Source of the DNA: Flectonema sp. DT1601
Lineage: Eukaryota > Euglenozoa > Diplonemea > Diplonemida > Diplonemidae
DNA: 64,000 bases
Assembly: GCA_964019425.1 (NCBI GenBank)
Contig: OZ025782.1
Coordinates: 1,116,001 to 1,180,000 of the forward strand
Reading direction: 5' to 3'
How positions within the stretch are numbered: the first letter of the stretch is position 1; the number at the start of each line of letters is the position of its first letter. The notes beneath the pieces were generated by a model, which was not told the origin of the DNA, made no database searches, and saw only the letters and a program-made list of their open reading frames with translations. This document shows, in pieces, positions 21,215 to 32,700 of this stretch. The translations under genes were made by a program, and so were the position numbers.

Positions 21215-23034
21215 TTTCTTTTTATGAATTGACTGAAGCAGCCCTTTGGGGAGGAAAAGAATAAGAAATCACAGTATTATTTAACAATGACGCAAACACG
21301 ATCCCACACAAAGCAAAGCTACAGTCTACTTCGTAGTTGTGCGTAACACTGTTGAGCGGCTACCCCTAACAGAGAGACAGTCAGTCGTCGTCTCCCTGTG
21401 TCTTCCCCTGCCAAGAAAAACATTGTCGTTGTCATTTTTTATTTTTGTTGAGTTCTGCACAAAGAAAAATAAGTGTTTCTTACTCAAGAGGGTACACAAG
21501 TTTCCCGAAAGTAATAAAGTCCATCGAGAGGGAAAGGGAATCTGGATATCATTTTCAATTTTGAAACATAAATGGGAAAGAAAAATATCCCTTAACATAT
21601 CTCAGACCCCTCAAGAAAGAAAAAAAAAAGAGGACAGAAAAAAAATACTAGAGAAGGCAACCTGATGATCCTGTAATGAAATACAGAGCACCTTTGAATG
21701 AAACCGGCTAAAAACAGGAATAGTTGCCATGTAAAAAAGACCCAACAGTTGGCATTGATAAAACCCCATTGTCGTCGAATACATATGGGGATTCAGGGGA
21801 CACGTATTACAGCTTGAGCACCCCATGCCTTGTGGCCCGTTAACAGTTTTTAGATTATAATTATCTATTTGTAAACAAATAAACACAAATAGATATTATT
21901 AAAAGAAAACGATACGATACGATTGGATTCGATTCGATTCGATTAAAAAAGGCCGAGCTTTGCTCAACCAAAAGGTTATCAAAAAGGGGAGGGGAAGGGA
22001 GGGGAGGGGAGTGGAAGGGAAGGCATGTGTTAAGAAAAAAAACAGCAAAGGGGAATCAACTGTTTGGGCATGCTTACAATAACATAAATAGCTGTATTTT
22101 TGTATAAAAAAGTTAGCTATAATAATAATCATTAGTAATTCATGCATGAGACAGTTGACTAAAGGCAATGCAATGGTATGTATAGGCAAACACTCTTACA
22201 TTATAATCGCTGTTTCGAACAAACGCGGCGTTGTTCTGAATTCAGTTAGTTGAGAGGGAGAGTTGTTGTTTCTAAATACTCTTATGAGTTTTTAAGAAAC
22301 GACGAACTTAGTAAGGTCAACAGAGAATTCGGCTGCTTCATAAAAAATAAACAACAAAAAAAAAAAAAACCACAACGGCGAAAGTCATTTCCGCCGAGCG
22401 CAAATCATCACCCCGACCGCATTTTTGCTGTGCAGCTTTTCTTTCTTTGTTTTTCTTTTTCCTTTTTTTTTTTTTTTTTTTTTGCTTTTTCCCAGCCTTC
22501 TTCTGTTGTATACATGATAAAAATTAGATAACTCATTTTTTATGTTATAGTTATTTGGTGTTTTGAAGCTCGCACGTAAACGAAAATACTACTTGACGTG
22601 TCATAGAAGACAGTGTCATGGAAGCGCGAACTGAATCAATAATGATAAGAGGAGAATGCAAGCGACAACTTGAAACAAAAGGAAGATGAAGAAAAAGACA
22701 AAGGCTTTTCTTTTTCTTTTCTCTTTGTGCAAAATAGACCAACTAAGGTTATAATTTAGAATTTACCATATTCTTCAGAGAAGACGAGGCCCCTCAAAAA
22801 TAAAAACTAACTTCAACTAACAAACTAGGAAGGGGAGGGGAGGGGAGGGTCTGGTCCAGTACAATGCAAAACAAAACAAAAGTACCGGATTCCTTTTTTT
22901 TTTAAATCTGGACGCAGCCGTTGCTTCTTGCGCAAACGCGAGGACCACCGTGTCCCAAAGAGAAATCGTGGTACCTCCGATTTCTATTTTATTTAATTTG
23001 TAAATTATAAAAAAAATGAACCAACCATTCAATT
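21215..23034. other. A-type intergenic region, unit 1
   Basis: From right to left on the transcribed strand this is the gene A1 3' flank and the 5' flank of the astacin stub. The first ~340 bp (21215-21560) are the common astacin 5' flank. The middle contains a (GATTC)n-like run at 21922-21947 and G/A-rich repeats at 21987-22022. A ~290-bp block at 22535-22830 is nearly identical in all four intergenic regions. No gene is supported. Confidence 0.6.
22535..22830 (-). other. conserved block C1 downstream of astacin gene A1
   Basis: About 290 bp recur with only one or two differences at 29115-29410, 35115-35410 and 42010-42310, although the sequences on both sides differ clearly between A-type and B-type intervals. 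A 63-codon minus-strand frame inside it (22551-22742) is preserved in all four, but the identity extends beyond it. It lies 200-500 nt past the stop codon, so a 3' UTR or processing element is possible. Confidence 0.5.
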
Positions 23035-26000
23035 TCATAAGCTCCATTGTTGTTTTGAATTGATTCCTCCAGGTGGAGTCGGGACATCATGCTGAATCCA
23101 AACAGCCTTTTTGTTATACCGGCAACCTGTACCACAACAGATTCCAGATTCCAATTCTGGTTCGCTACACAGCCTCATGTTGATGCTCCGGCAAGTGCGT
23201 TCCGCTTCGTCGTACGTTGCCGCTTCCCCATGGCACACACCACTAGACTTCGAAGTGCACGCCAACCCATCCGTTGTACAGCATCTGACGCTTGCTGTGG
23301 CAGCCGACTGCCTTGGGAGAGAAACACGTGAACAGCTGCTGGTGCTGTACCGAACATCGTTTGAAACCCAAACGCCAACTCGATCGTAACCACAACCGGT
23401 TGCGCAACACGTTCCGGATGACAGCTCTGCGGGGCTGCAAAGCCTCCTCCCCACAGCGCTACAGATCTGCATTGCTTCTTCGTAGGTACGCGAACTTCCG
23501 AAACACGTGTTGTCTGCGTAGGAAATACACGATTCCCCATCCACCGAGCAACACATAACTGCTCCCGTAGTCGACGAGGTTGTCGCGATGATGGCAGATC
23601 CTGTTCCTGGACAGCCGTCAGCAGTGTAGCGGAGTGGATCTGAAGTTGGTGCCGGTGTTGGTGGTGGAGTCGGGACATCATGCTGAATCCAAACAGCCTT
23701 TTTGTTATACCGGCAACCTGTACTACAACAGATTCCAGATTCTATTTCAGGTTCGGTACACAATCTCGTGTTGCTCCTCCGGCAAGTGCTTTCCGCTTCG
23801 TCGTACGTTGCCGCTTCCCCATGGCAGACGCCCCCAGACTTCGAAGTGCACGCCAACCCATCCGTTGTACAGCATCTGACGCTTGCTGTGGTGGCCGACT
23901 GCCTTGGGTGCAAAAAACCTGAACAGCTGCTGGTGCTGTACCGAACATCCTTCGAAACCCAAACGCCAACTCGATCGTAATCACAACCGGTTGCGCAACA
24001 CGTTCCGGATGACAGCTCTGCGGGGCTGCAAAGCCTCCTCCCCACAGCGCTACAGATCTGCATTGCTTCTTCGTAGGTACGCGAACTTCCGAAACACGTG
24101 TTGTCTGCGTAGGAAATACACGATTCCCCATCCACCGAGCAACACCTAACTGCTCCCGTAGTCGACGAGGTAGTCGCGATGACGGCTGATCCTGTTCTTG
24201 GACAGCCGTCAGCAGTGTAGCGGAGTGGATCAGAAGTTGGTGCCGGTGCTGGTGGTGCTGTTGGTGCTGGAGTTAGAACATCATGCTGAATCCAAACAGC
24301 TTTGTCGTTATACCGGCAACCTGTACCACAACACATTCCAGATTTCAATTCTGGTTCGCTACACAGCCTCATGTTGATGCTCCGGCAAGTGCTTTCCGCT
24401 TCGTCGTACGTTGCCGCTTCCCCATGACAGACCGCAGACTTCGAAGTGCACGTCAAGCCATCCGTAGTACAGCATTTGACGGTTGCAGTGGTAGCCGGCT
24501 GCCTTGGGTGAGAAACATGTGAACAGCTGCTGGTGCTGTACCGAGCATCATGAAGAATCCAAACAGCTTTGTCGTTATACCGGCAACCTGTACCACAACA
24601 GATTCCAGATTCCAATTCAGGTTCGGTACACAGCCTCATGTTGATGCTCCGGCAAGTGCTTTCCGCTTCGTCGTACGTTGCCGCTTCCCCATGGCAGACC
24701 GCAGACTTTGAAGTGCACGTCATTCCATCTCTAGTACAGCATCTGACGCTTGCTGTGGTAGCCGGTTGCCTTGGGTGAGAAACATGTGAACAGCTGCTGG
24801 TGCTGTAGCGGAGTTCTGAAGGATCTGAAGTTGGTGGAGGAGTCGGTGGCGCCGTTGGTGGAGGTGTTGGCGGTGCTGTTGGTGGAGGTGTTGGTGGAGA
24901 AGTCGGTGGCGGTGTTGGCGGTGCTGTTGGCGGAGGAGTTGGTGGTGGAGTCGGAGGTGCTGTTGGCGGCGGAGTCGGTGGAGGTGTTGGTGGTGGAGTC
25001 GGTGGCGGAGTTGGAGGAGGAGTCGGCGGTGCTGTTGGTGGAGGAGTTGGTGGTGGAGTCGGAGGTGCTGTTGGTGGCGGAGTCGGTGGAGGTGTTGGTG
25101 GTGGAGTCGGCGGCGGAGTTGGAGGAGGAGTCGGCGGTGCTGTTGGCGGAGGTGTTGGTGGTGGAGTCGGCGGTGCTGTTGGCGTAGGAGTTGGTGGTGG
25201 AGTCGGAGGTGCTGTTGGCGGCGGAGTCGGTGGAGGTGTTGGTGGTGGAGTCGGAGGTGCTGTTGGCGGCGGAGTCGGTGGAGGTGTTGGTGGTGGAGTC
25301 GGTGGCGGAGTTGGAGGAGGAGTCGGCGGTGCTGTTGGTGGAGGAGTTGGTGGTGGAGTCGGAGGTGCTGTTGGCGGAGGTGTTGGTGGTGGAGTCGGCG
25401 GTGCTGTTGGCGGAGGAGTTGGTGGTGGAGTCGGAGGTGCTGTTGGCGGCGGAGTCGGTGGAGGTGTTGGTGGTGGAGTCGGAGGTGCTGTTGGCGGCGG
25501 AGTCGGTGGAGGTGTTGGTGGCGGAGTCGGTGGAGAAGTTGATGGCGGAGTTGGCGGCGGAGTCGGTGGAGAAGTTGGTGGCGGAGTTGGCGGCGGAGTC
25601 GGTGGAGAAGTTGGTGGCGGTGTTGGCGGCGGAGTCGGTGGAGAAGTTGGTGGCGGTGTTGGCGGCGGAGTCGGTGGTGTTGTTGCTGGCGAAGTTGAGG
25701 AAACAAACTCCTGCGAAACGAACACCGAAGTCACCAATCCAGAACTCCAACAGATGAAATACGAAACTCCCGCAGGCCTGTTTTGATAATGCAATTCGAT
25801 AATACCATTTGAAGGCCTGACGTGATGTACGACCTTCGACGAACACGAAGCATCCGTCGAGATTGCCACTTCGTCAGACGTATCGAATTCCACACTTCCC
25901 GGAAGCAGCGTGAACTTTCCAGAGCTCCCGGTAATGGCTTCATGGGTCACCTCAGGATCGATGTTTGGACACCGGAATACCTGCGTTGTTTCACTACTGG

Positions 26001-28332
26001 TTGCCACGTAAACTGAGCTGGTCCTTGAAAGTGTTCTTCCAGACCACGTCAGTGTTCCTAATGACATCCCGTTAACAGTCACAGCAATACTACTAATAAC
26101 ACCGCCACTGCCGCTGCGAGAGAACTCCAGCTCCACCGCAATTGCCCTCGACGACGGCAACGATGGCCCTGAACCGACGCAGTTCCCGCTCATGCAAACA
26201 TTTCCCGACGACGAAAACGTGACAGTCTCGTAGTCGGCGATTATCCAACTGAAGGTCGCAGAAGCAGCCGGGATTTCAAACTTCACGTACTCCGGCACGT
26301 AAGGGCTCCTTGAGTTTCTCAAGAAGAACCCATTCGTGTCGAGGAACCTTCGAGTCCCGGAACACCATCCCCGAACCTGAAACGACGACGAGTCGACCAC
26401 TTCGCTCCCCTCAGTCAACGACGACGCCGGTATCCGGAAGGTCACGATCTCGTCCAACTGGTAGTCGTAGCTCGGCAGCGCCGCGAGCGTTATCGTGAAG
26501 AGCGAACCCGATACCGCCACGTTCCCAACTCGCAGCAAGGTGTCCCTTTCCGTGTTCCACGGAGAGTCACTCCTCAGACCTTTCAGGGACTCCAACACCG
26601 CCCTGATCGACTCTCCGTCGCTTTTCCAGCTGTCGCTCTGAAGCTTCAGCACTATCGTGTGCCCGCCACTCCGCAACGCTTCCCGTTGGTCCGCCGCCGT
26701 CACCAGCGTCCCGGTGATAGACACGAATTCACCACAAATGATCTTAAAGTCATCAACAAACGACGGACCTCCACTGTTGAATATCGTACCGACACTGCTC
26801 ACTCCATCTGCACAGCTCCCGCTGCTGTACGCCCGCGTCCCCACGAGAACACCGTCGAGGTACTCGTTGATTTCACTGGGGGAGACGACTTCGATTTCTA
26901 TCTTGTGCCACTTAGACGGGTTCACCAAGTAATCGTAACTTGAACCGTATCCGTACGCAACACGGGGGGTGATCGGTGATCCACTGTAGGTGTATGACAG
27001 CCTTCCGGGTTGGAAACTGTAGCAGATCCCTCCATTCTTCCACATGTAGATTCCGTACCTCACGTCGCTGTGTTTCTTCGAGTATTTGATCCGAGCCGAC
27101 AACCTGCGAGGATGTCCGGCAAAGTCGAACGTCGCCGACCTGGCTCCCACCTGACCAGCATCTCCCACTTGAAGCGATCCGACACCCGAGTACGAATCAG
27201 TCGTAATGATCCCCGTCCCCTCGGCCGCGTTGGTGCTCAACAGGGACGTGTCGTCATCAAAGTCCGAGGTGGCCGTGTATGGGCACGTCGCAAACGCTGC
27301 ACAAGTCGGTCCTCCGTACTCACCGACGCATCGGCACACCCCATTCGAAACACACGTTCCCCTGTCACCGGAGCAGGCTTCCGGATCAGCTTGTCCGAAG
27401 CAAACAGTCGTCGCGTCCAAAACATTCACTTCAACACTGCAACTCGTTGACGTCCCGTCCGCGCCGTCGAACGAAAACGAAATCGTTTGTGAAGTCCCCG
27501 CATCTGAGGCAGAAGGCGTAAGCGTCTTCGTCCGGAAGAATGGCGACGACCTCGTGACCCCGTCGCTCGTCAGCGCAGTTGTATACGTTGCTATGGCCGA
27601 CACCGTGAACTCAGTGCCGTGGGGAATGTTAATCGAACCAGTCTTCGTGAGTATACAACGAGGAGAAGTCAACGACTCACAGTGGTACAGGAACCTGATA
27701 GCCTGGGCATCCCCTTCGCTCAACGTTGATCGTTGTCCAATCGGCTTCGGAGAATCAATCGTCGGGAGGCCATTCTTCGTAAAAGCGGTAGCACTGTAGT
27801 GCATTATCGAATCATAGTCGTAGGGTCCAATGGTGTTGACTGTCGATCTCAATTCGAACTGATCGACGAAGTCCTCTTGGATGTTCTCCGTCTTGATGTT
27901 CACAAAATCATCCCTGTCGCTCCGGCTCTGCTCGTGCCAGAATCCCATCGCGTGTAATACCTCGTGGAGTGTTGATCCGGATGAACAGGTTTCCTTCAGC
28001 CAAATCATCGTCGGAGCTCCCCTCACCATTCCGATGTTCGCCTTGCACCCTCCAGCGTAGTACACGAACTTCATGTAGTTCACGTCCGACGCCGTCGCAG
28101 CTCTGAACCGAACACAAGTCTTCTCCTCGATCACACCTATCGAAGTCAGGATTCTCGCATCGTCCGAATCGAGAGACGAGTCTATTTGGTAGGGAACAAC
28201 ACCACCAGGCCACAGGTTTCCATTCCATCCACTCAGAGTCTGCACGTCAGACTCGAACACCATGTCACCGATGGTCACATCTCGGCTCGCAGCGCAGCAA
28301 AGGGCCGCGAGCAGTGCAACTGCCCTGTGCAT
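23035..28332 (-). CDS. astacin-family (M12A) secreted metalloprotease, copy A1
   Basis: A 1765-residue secreted zinc endopeptidase. Residues 1-15 are a signal peptide. A short propeptide carries FESDV (26-30), matching the FxGDx aspartate switch of astacins. The catalytic domain (about 38-218) starts at WPGGVVPY and has the zinc site HEVLHAMGFWH (H123, E124, H127, H133) and the Met-turn SIMHY (175-179). EGF-like (about 310-347), LamG-like (about 350-535) and Ig-like (about 538-655) modules follow, then two further beta-rich segments to ~880. A PT-rich linker lies at 24831-25682. The tail has six Cys-rich domains in the order alpha-alpha-beta-alpha-beta-alpha, each ending in RLC...CC.tGC....VW. 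There are no introns. Likely roles are extracellular digestion or matrix processing (inference). An 18-nt leader separates a pyrimidine-AG signal from the ATG. Confidence 0.9.
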   Translation of the reverse strand: MHRAVALLAALCCAASRDVTIGDMVFESDVQTLSGWNGNLWPGGVVPYQIDSSLDSDDARILTSIGVIEEKTCVRFRAATASDVNYMKFVYYAGGCKANIGMVRGAPTMIWLKETCSSGSTLHEVLHAMGFWHEQSRSDRDDFVNIKTENIQEDFVDQFELRSTVNTIGPYDYDSIMHYSATAFTKNGLPTIDSPKPIGQRSTLSEGDAQAIRFLYHCESLTSPRCILTKTGSINIPHGTEFTVSAIATYTTALTSDGVTRSSPFFRTKTLTPSASDAGTSQTISFSFDGADGTSTSCSVEVNVLDATTVCFGQADPEACSGDRGTCVSNGVCRCVGEYGGPTCAAFATCPYTATSDFDDDTSLLSTNAAEGTGIITTDSYSGVGSLQVGDAGQVGARSATFDFAGHPRRLSARIKYSKKHSDVRYGIYMWKNGGICYSFQPGRLSYTYSGSPITPRVAYGYGSSYDYLVNPSKWHKIEIEVVSPSEINEYLDGVLVGTRAYSSGSCADGVSSVGTIFNSGGPSFVDDFKIICGEFVSITGTLVTAADQREALRSGGHTIVLKLQSDSWKSDGESIRAVLESLKGLRSDSPWNTERDTLLRVGNVAVSGSLFTITLAALPSYDYQLDEIVTFRIPASSLTEGSEVVDSSSFQVRGWCSGTRRFLDTNGFFLRNSRSPYVPEYVKFEIPAASATFSWIIADYETVTFSSSGNVCMSGNCVGSGPSLPSSRAIAVELEFSRSGSGGVISSIAVTVNGMSLGTLTWSGRTLSRTSSVYVATSSETTQVFRCPNIDPEVTHEAITGSSGKFTLLPGSVEFDTSDEVAISTDASCSSKVVHHVRPSNGIIELHYQNRPAGVSYFICWSSGLVTSVFVSQEFVSSTSPATTPPTPPPTPPPTSPPTPPPTPPPTSPPTPPPTPPPTSPPTPPPTPPSTSPPTPPPTPPPTPPPTAPPTPPPTPPPTPPPTAPPTPPPTPPPTAPPTPPPTPPPTAPPTPPPTPPPTAPPTPPPTPPPTPPPTPPPTPPPTAPPTPPPTPPPTPPPTAPPTPPPTPTPTAPPTPPPTPPPTAPPTPPPTPPPTPPPTPPPTPPPTAPPTPPPTPPPTAPPTPPPTPPPTPPPTPPPTPPPTAPPTPPPTPPPTAPPTPPPTSPPTPPPTAPPTPPPTAPPTPPPTSDPSELRYSTSSCSHVSHPRQPATTASVRCCTRDGMTCTSKSAVCHGEAATYDEAESTCRSINMRLCTEPELESGICCGTGCRYNDKAVWILHDARYSTSSCSHVSHPRQPATTATVKCCTTDGLTCTSKSAVCHGEAATYDEAESTCRSINMRLCSEPELKSGMCCGTGCRYNDKAVWIQHDVLTPAPTAPPAPAPTSDPLRYTADGCPRTGSAVIATTSSTTGAVRCCSVDGESCISYADNTCFGSSRTYEEAMQICSAVGRRLCSPAELSSGTCCATGCDYDRVGVWVSKDVRYSTSSCSGFLHPRQSATTASVRCCTTDGLACTSKSGGVCHGEAATYDEAESTCRRSNTRLCTEPEIESGICCSTGCRYNKKAVWIQHDVPTPPPTPAPTSDPLRYTADGCPGTGSAIIATTSSTTGAVMCCSVDGESCISYADNTCFGSSRTYEEAMQICSAVGRRLCSPAELSSGTCCATGCGYDRVGVWVSNDVRYSTSSCSRVSLPRQSAATASVRCCTTDGLACTSKSSGVCHGEAATYDEAERTCRSINMRLCSEPELESGICCGTGCRYNKKAVWIQHDVPTPPGGINSKQQWSL
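23080..24810 (-). repeat. six Cys-rich tail domains of A1 (alpha/beta types)
   Basis: Alpha domains begin RYSTSSCS and end GTGCRYN(D/K)KAVWI. Beta domains begin LRYTADGCP and end ATGC(D/G)YDRVGVWVS. Each is about 85-95 residues and shares the C pattern RCC...C...C...RLC...CC...GC...VW. Similar Cys-rich modules occur in algal and dinoflagellate secreted proteins. They may bind carbohydrate or matrix, but no ligand can be read from sequence. Confidence 0.75.
24831..25682 (-). repeat. PT-linker minisatellite in A1
   Basis: A ~850-bp GC-rich tandem repeat encodes PPTPPPT(A/S/P)PPT units. It is the longest of the four linkers. The regular repeat opens long frames in other phases on both strands, which are not genes. 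Confidence 0.9.
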
Positions 28333-28350
28333 TTTCTTTTTATGAATTGA

Positions 28351-28380
28351 CTGAAGCAGCCCTTTGGGGAGGAAAAGAAT
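28351..28380 (-). promoter_or_regulatory. predicted trans-splice acceptor, astacin A1
   Basis: TTCTTTTCCTCCCC...GCTGCTTCAG on the minus strand ends 18 nt before the ATG. The same sequence precedes the other astacin copies (AG at 33813, 41246 and 46708). Confidence 0.55.
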
Positions 28381-28725
28381 AAGAAATCACAGTATTATTT
28401 AACAATGACGCAAACACGATCCCACACAAAGCAAAGCTACAGTCTACTTCGTAGTTGTGCGTAACACTGTTGAGCGGCTACCCCTAACAGAGAGACAGTC
28501 AGTCGTCGTCTCCCTGTGTCTTCCCCTGCCAAGAAAAACATTGTCGTTGTCATTTTTTATTTTTGTTGAGTTCTGCACAAAGAAAAATAAGTGTTTCTTA
28601 CTCAAGAGGGTACACAAGTTTCCCGAAAGTAATAAAGTCCATCGAGAGGGAAAGGGAATCCGGATATCATTTTAAATTTTGAATACAATAAGGGAAAATG
28701 TCCCTCGTCATGTCACAGATCTCCT

Positions 28726-28760
<35 letters not shown>

Positions 28761-29114
28761 AAATTAAAAAATGAGAGAGTGTAAGTCTGGCTTAGATGCG
28801 AGTATTTCGCAATAGCCACGCCACACGTATCAGGTAAAAAAGGCCGAGATTTGCCCAACCGAAGATTATAAAAAAAAGGGGAGACACGTGTAAAAAATCA
28901 ACTAGGGAGGAAGATTTATCTCAATACCACTCTTATGAGTTTTTAAGAAACGATGAACGTCAGTCAAACAGAGAATTCAGCTGCTTCATAAAAATAAACA
29001 AAACAAAAAAAACTACAACGGCGAAAGTCATCATCACCACTCAGTTTCTTATTTTTGTTTGTTTCCTTCTCTCTCAGCCTTCTTCTGTTGTATACATATA
29101 AAGATATAACTAGA

Positions 29115-29410
29115 TTTCATTTTTTATGTTATAGTTATTTGGTGTTTTGAAGCTCGCACGTAAACGAAAATACTACTTGACGTGTCATAGAAGACAGTGT
29201 CATGGAAGCGCGAACTGAATCAATAATGATAAGAGGAGAATGCAAGCGACAACTTGAAACAAAAGGAAGATGAAGAAAAAGACAAAGGCTTTTCTTTTTC
29301 TTTTCTCTTTGTGCAAAATAGACCAACTAAGGGTATAATTTAGAATTTACCATATTCTTCAGAGAAGACGAGGCCCCTCAAAAATAAAAACTAACTTCAA
29401 CTAACAAACT
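29115..29410 (-). other. conserved block C1 downstream of astacin B1
   Basis: Second copy of the ~290-bp block described at 22535-22830; it differs by a T-to-G change in AAGG(T/G)TATAA. Confidence 0.5.
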
Positions 29411-29711
29411 AGGAAGGAAGCGGAGAGAGCTGGAGGAGGGTACAGTACAATGCACAACAAATATCACATTCCTTTAAATTACTTTTGCCCTGGACGCAGC
29501 ACATAGCTGCTCCGATGGTTCTTGCGCAACTTAAGGATTATTGTACTAAAAATTACGGTCCACCCCCTCCAAGAATTTAATTATTCTTACTCAGTCTTTT
29601 TCATTATGAAATTTATCACATGCATTGAAATTGTAAAATGAACATTCATCTTATGCGCTCAAATGTTGTAATAAATTATTTCTTTCTTTTCCGTTGTTTC
29701 CAGCGCATAGA

Positions 29712-32700
29712 TCACACGCGAGAGACAGGAACGCCATGATGAATCCAAACAGCCTTTTTGTTATACCGGCAACCTGTACCACAACAGATTCCAGATTCTA
29801 ATTCAGGTTCGGTACACAGCCTCATGTTGATGCTCCCGCAAGTGCTTTCCGCTTCGTCGTACGTTGCCGCTTCCCCATGACAGACGTCACCAAACTTCGA
29901 TGAGCACCTCATTCCATCCAACGAACAGCATCTGACGCTTGCTGTGGTGGCCGACTGCCTTGGGAGAGAAACATGTGAACAGCTGCTGGTGCTGTACCGA
30001 ACATCCTTCGAAACCCAAACGCCAACTAGATCGTAATTACAACCGGTTGCGCAACACGTTCCGGATGACAGCTCTGCGGGGCTGCAAAGCCTCCTCCCCA
30101 CAGCGCTACAGATCTGCATTGCTTCTTCGTAGGTACGCGAACTTCCGAAACACGTGTTGTCTGCGTAGGAAATACACGATTCCCCATCCACCGAGCAACA
30201 CCTAACTGCTCCCGTAGTCGACGAGGTAGTCGCGATGGCAGATCCTGTTCCTGGACAGCCGTCAGCAGTGTAGCGGAGTGGATCTGAAGTTGGTGCCGAT
30301 GTTGGTGGTGGAGACGGGACGTGCCGAATCCAAACAGCCTTTTTGTTATACCGGCAACCTGTACCACAACACATTCCAGATTCCAATTCAGGTTCGGTAC
30401 ACAGCCTCATGTTGATGCTCCCGCAAGTGCTTTCCGCTTCGTCGTACGTTGCCGCTTCCCCATGGCAGACGTCACCAGACTTCGAAGAGCACCTCATTCC
30501 ATCCAACGAACAGCATCTGACGCTTGCTGTGGTGGCCGACTGCCTTGGGAGAGAAACATGTGAACAGCTGCTGGTGCTGTAGCGGAGTTCTGAAGGATCT
30601 GAAGTTGGTGGCGGGGTTGGTGGTGTTGTCGGTGGAGGAGTCGGTGGCGCCGTTGGTGGAGGTGTTGGCGGCGGAGTCGGTGGTGGTGTTGGTGGAGGTG
30701 TTGGTGGCGGAGTCGGTGGCGCCGTTGGTGGAGGAGTTGGAGGAGGTGTTGGCGGAGGAGTCGGTGGCGCTGTTGGTGGCGGAGTTGGAGGAGGTGTTGG
30801 CGGAGGAGTTGGTGGTGGAGTCGGCGGTGCTGTTGGTGGTGGAGTCGGCGGCGGTGTTGGCGGTGCTGTTGGCGGCGGAGTCGGTGGCGCAGTTGGAGGA
30901 GGTGTTGGTGGTGGAGTCGGCGGCGGAGTTGGCGGTGCTGTTGGCGGCGGAGTCGGTGGAGGTGTTGGTGGTGGAGTCGGAGGTGCTGTTGGCGGCGGAG
31001 TCGGTGGAGGTGTTGGTGGTGGAGTCGGCGGCGGAGTTGGCGGCACTGTTGGCGGCGGAGTCGGTGGAGAAGTTGGTGGCGGTGTTGGCGGCGGAGTCGG
31101 TGGAGAAGTTGGTGGCGGTGTTGGCGGCGGAGTCGGTGGTGTTGTTGCTGGCGAAGTTGAGGAAACAAACTCCTGCGAAACGAACACCGAAGTCACCAAT
31201 CCAGAACTCCAACAGATGAAATACGAAACTCCCGCAGGCCTGTTTTGATAATGCAATTCGATAATACCATTTGAAGGCCTGACGTGATGTACGACCTTCG
31301 ACGAACACGAAGCATCCGTCGAGATTGCCACTTCGTCAGACGTATCGAATTCCACACTTCCCGGAAGCAGCGTGAACTTTCCAGAGCTCCCGGTAATGGC
31401 TTCATGGGTCACCTCAGGATCGATGTTTGGACACCGGAATACCTGCGTTGTTTCACTACTGGTTGCCACGTAAACTGAGCTGGTCCTTGAAAGTGTTCTT
31501 CCAGACCACGTCAGTGTTCCTAATGACATCCCGTTAACAGTCACAGCAATACTACTAATAACACCGCCACTGCCGCTGCGAGAGAACTCCAGCTCCACCG
31601 CAATTGCCCTCGACGACGGCAACGATGGCCCTGAACCGACGCAGTTCCCGCTCATGCAAACATTTCCCGACGACGAAAACGTGACAGTCTCGTAGTCGGC
31701 GATTATCCAACTGAAGGTCGCAGAAGCAGCCGGGATTTCAAACTTCACGTACTCCGGCACGTAAGGGCTCCTTGAGTTTCTCAAGAAGAACCCATTCGTG
31801 TCGAGGAACCTTCGAGTCCCGGAACACCATCCCCGAACCTGAAACGACGACGAGTCGACCACTTCGCTCCCCTCAGTCAACGACGACGCCGGTATCCGGA
31901 AGGTCACGATCTCGTCCAACTGGTAGTCGTAGCTCGGCAGCGCCGCGAGCGTTATCGTGAAGAGCGAACCCGATACCGCCACGTTCCCAACTCGCAGCAA
32001 GGTGTCCCTTTCCGTGTTCCACGGAGAGTCACTCCTCAGACCTTTCAGGGACTCCAACACCGCCCTGATCGACTCTCCGTCGCTTTTCCAGCTGTCGCTC
32101 TGAAGCTTCAGCACTATCGTGTGCCCGCCACTCCGCAACGCTTCCCGTTGGTCCGCCGCCGTCACCAGCGTCCCGGTGATAGACACGAATTCACCACAAA
32201 TGATCTTAAAGTCATCAACAAACGACGGACCTCCACTGTTGAATATCGTACCGACACTGCTCACTCCATCTGCACAGCTCCCGCTGCTGTACGCCCGCGT
32301 CCCCACGAGAACACCGTCGAGGTACTCGTTGATTTCACTGGGGGAGACGACTTCGATTTCTATCTTGTGCCACTTAGACGGGTTCACCAAGTAATCGTAA
32401 CTTGAACCGTATCCGTACGCAACACGGGGGGTGATCGGTGATCCACTGTAGGTGTATGACAGCCTTCCGGGTTGGAAACTGTAGCAGATCCCTCCATTCT
32501 TCCACATGTAGATTCCGTACCTCACGTCGCTGTGTTTCTTCGAGTATTTGATCCGAGCCGACAACCTGCGAGGATGTCCGGCAAAGTCGAACGTCGCCGA
32601 CCTGGCTCCCACCTGACCAGCATCTCCCACTTGAAGCGATCCGACACCCGAGTACGAATCAGTCGTAATGATCCCCGTCCCCTCGGCCGCGTTGGTGCTC

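Larger units (their letters stand above)
28333..29711. other. B-type intergenic region, unit 1
   Basis: The common astacin 5' flank (28333-28660) is followed by a diverged and shortened middle with an A-run at 28727-28757, then the conserved block at 29115-29410, then sequence unique to B-type intervals. No gene is supported. Confidence 0.55.

Noticed and set aside
24831-25682. Tandem repeats considered as a CRISPR array
   Set aside because: The repeat is in-frame protein-coding, has no unique spacers, and lies in a eukaryotic gene.
24771-25757. Plus-strand frames rich in V, L, E and A over the linker
   Set aside because: Antisense phases of the same GC-rich repeat, with no independent start context or domain.
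24731-25846. Long minus-strand frames rich in T, S, N and A (371 codons) or H, R, L and Q (328 codons) over the astacin linker
   Set aside because: They are other phases of the PT-linker minisatellite inside the intact astacin frame and recur wherever the linker occurs.
27206-27799. 197-codon plus-strand frame, repeated in all four astacin copies
   Set aside because: Antisense of the conserved astacin head. Its conservation follows from the coding strand.
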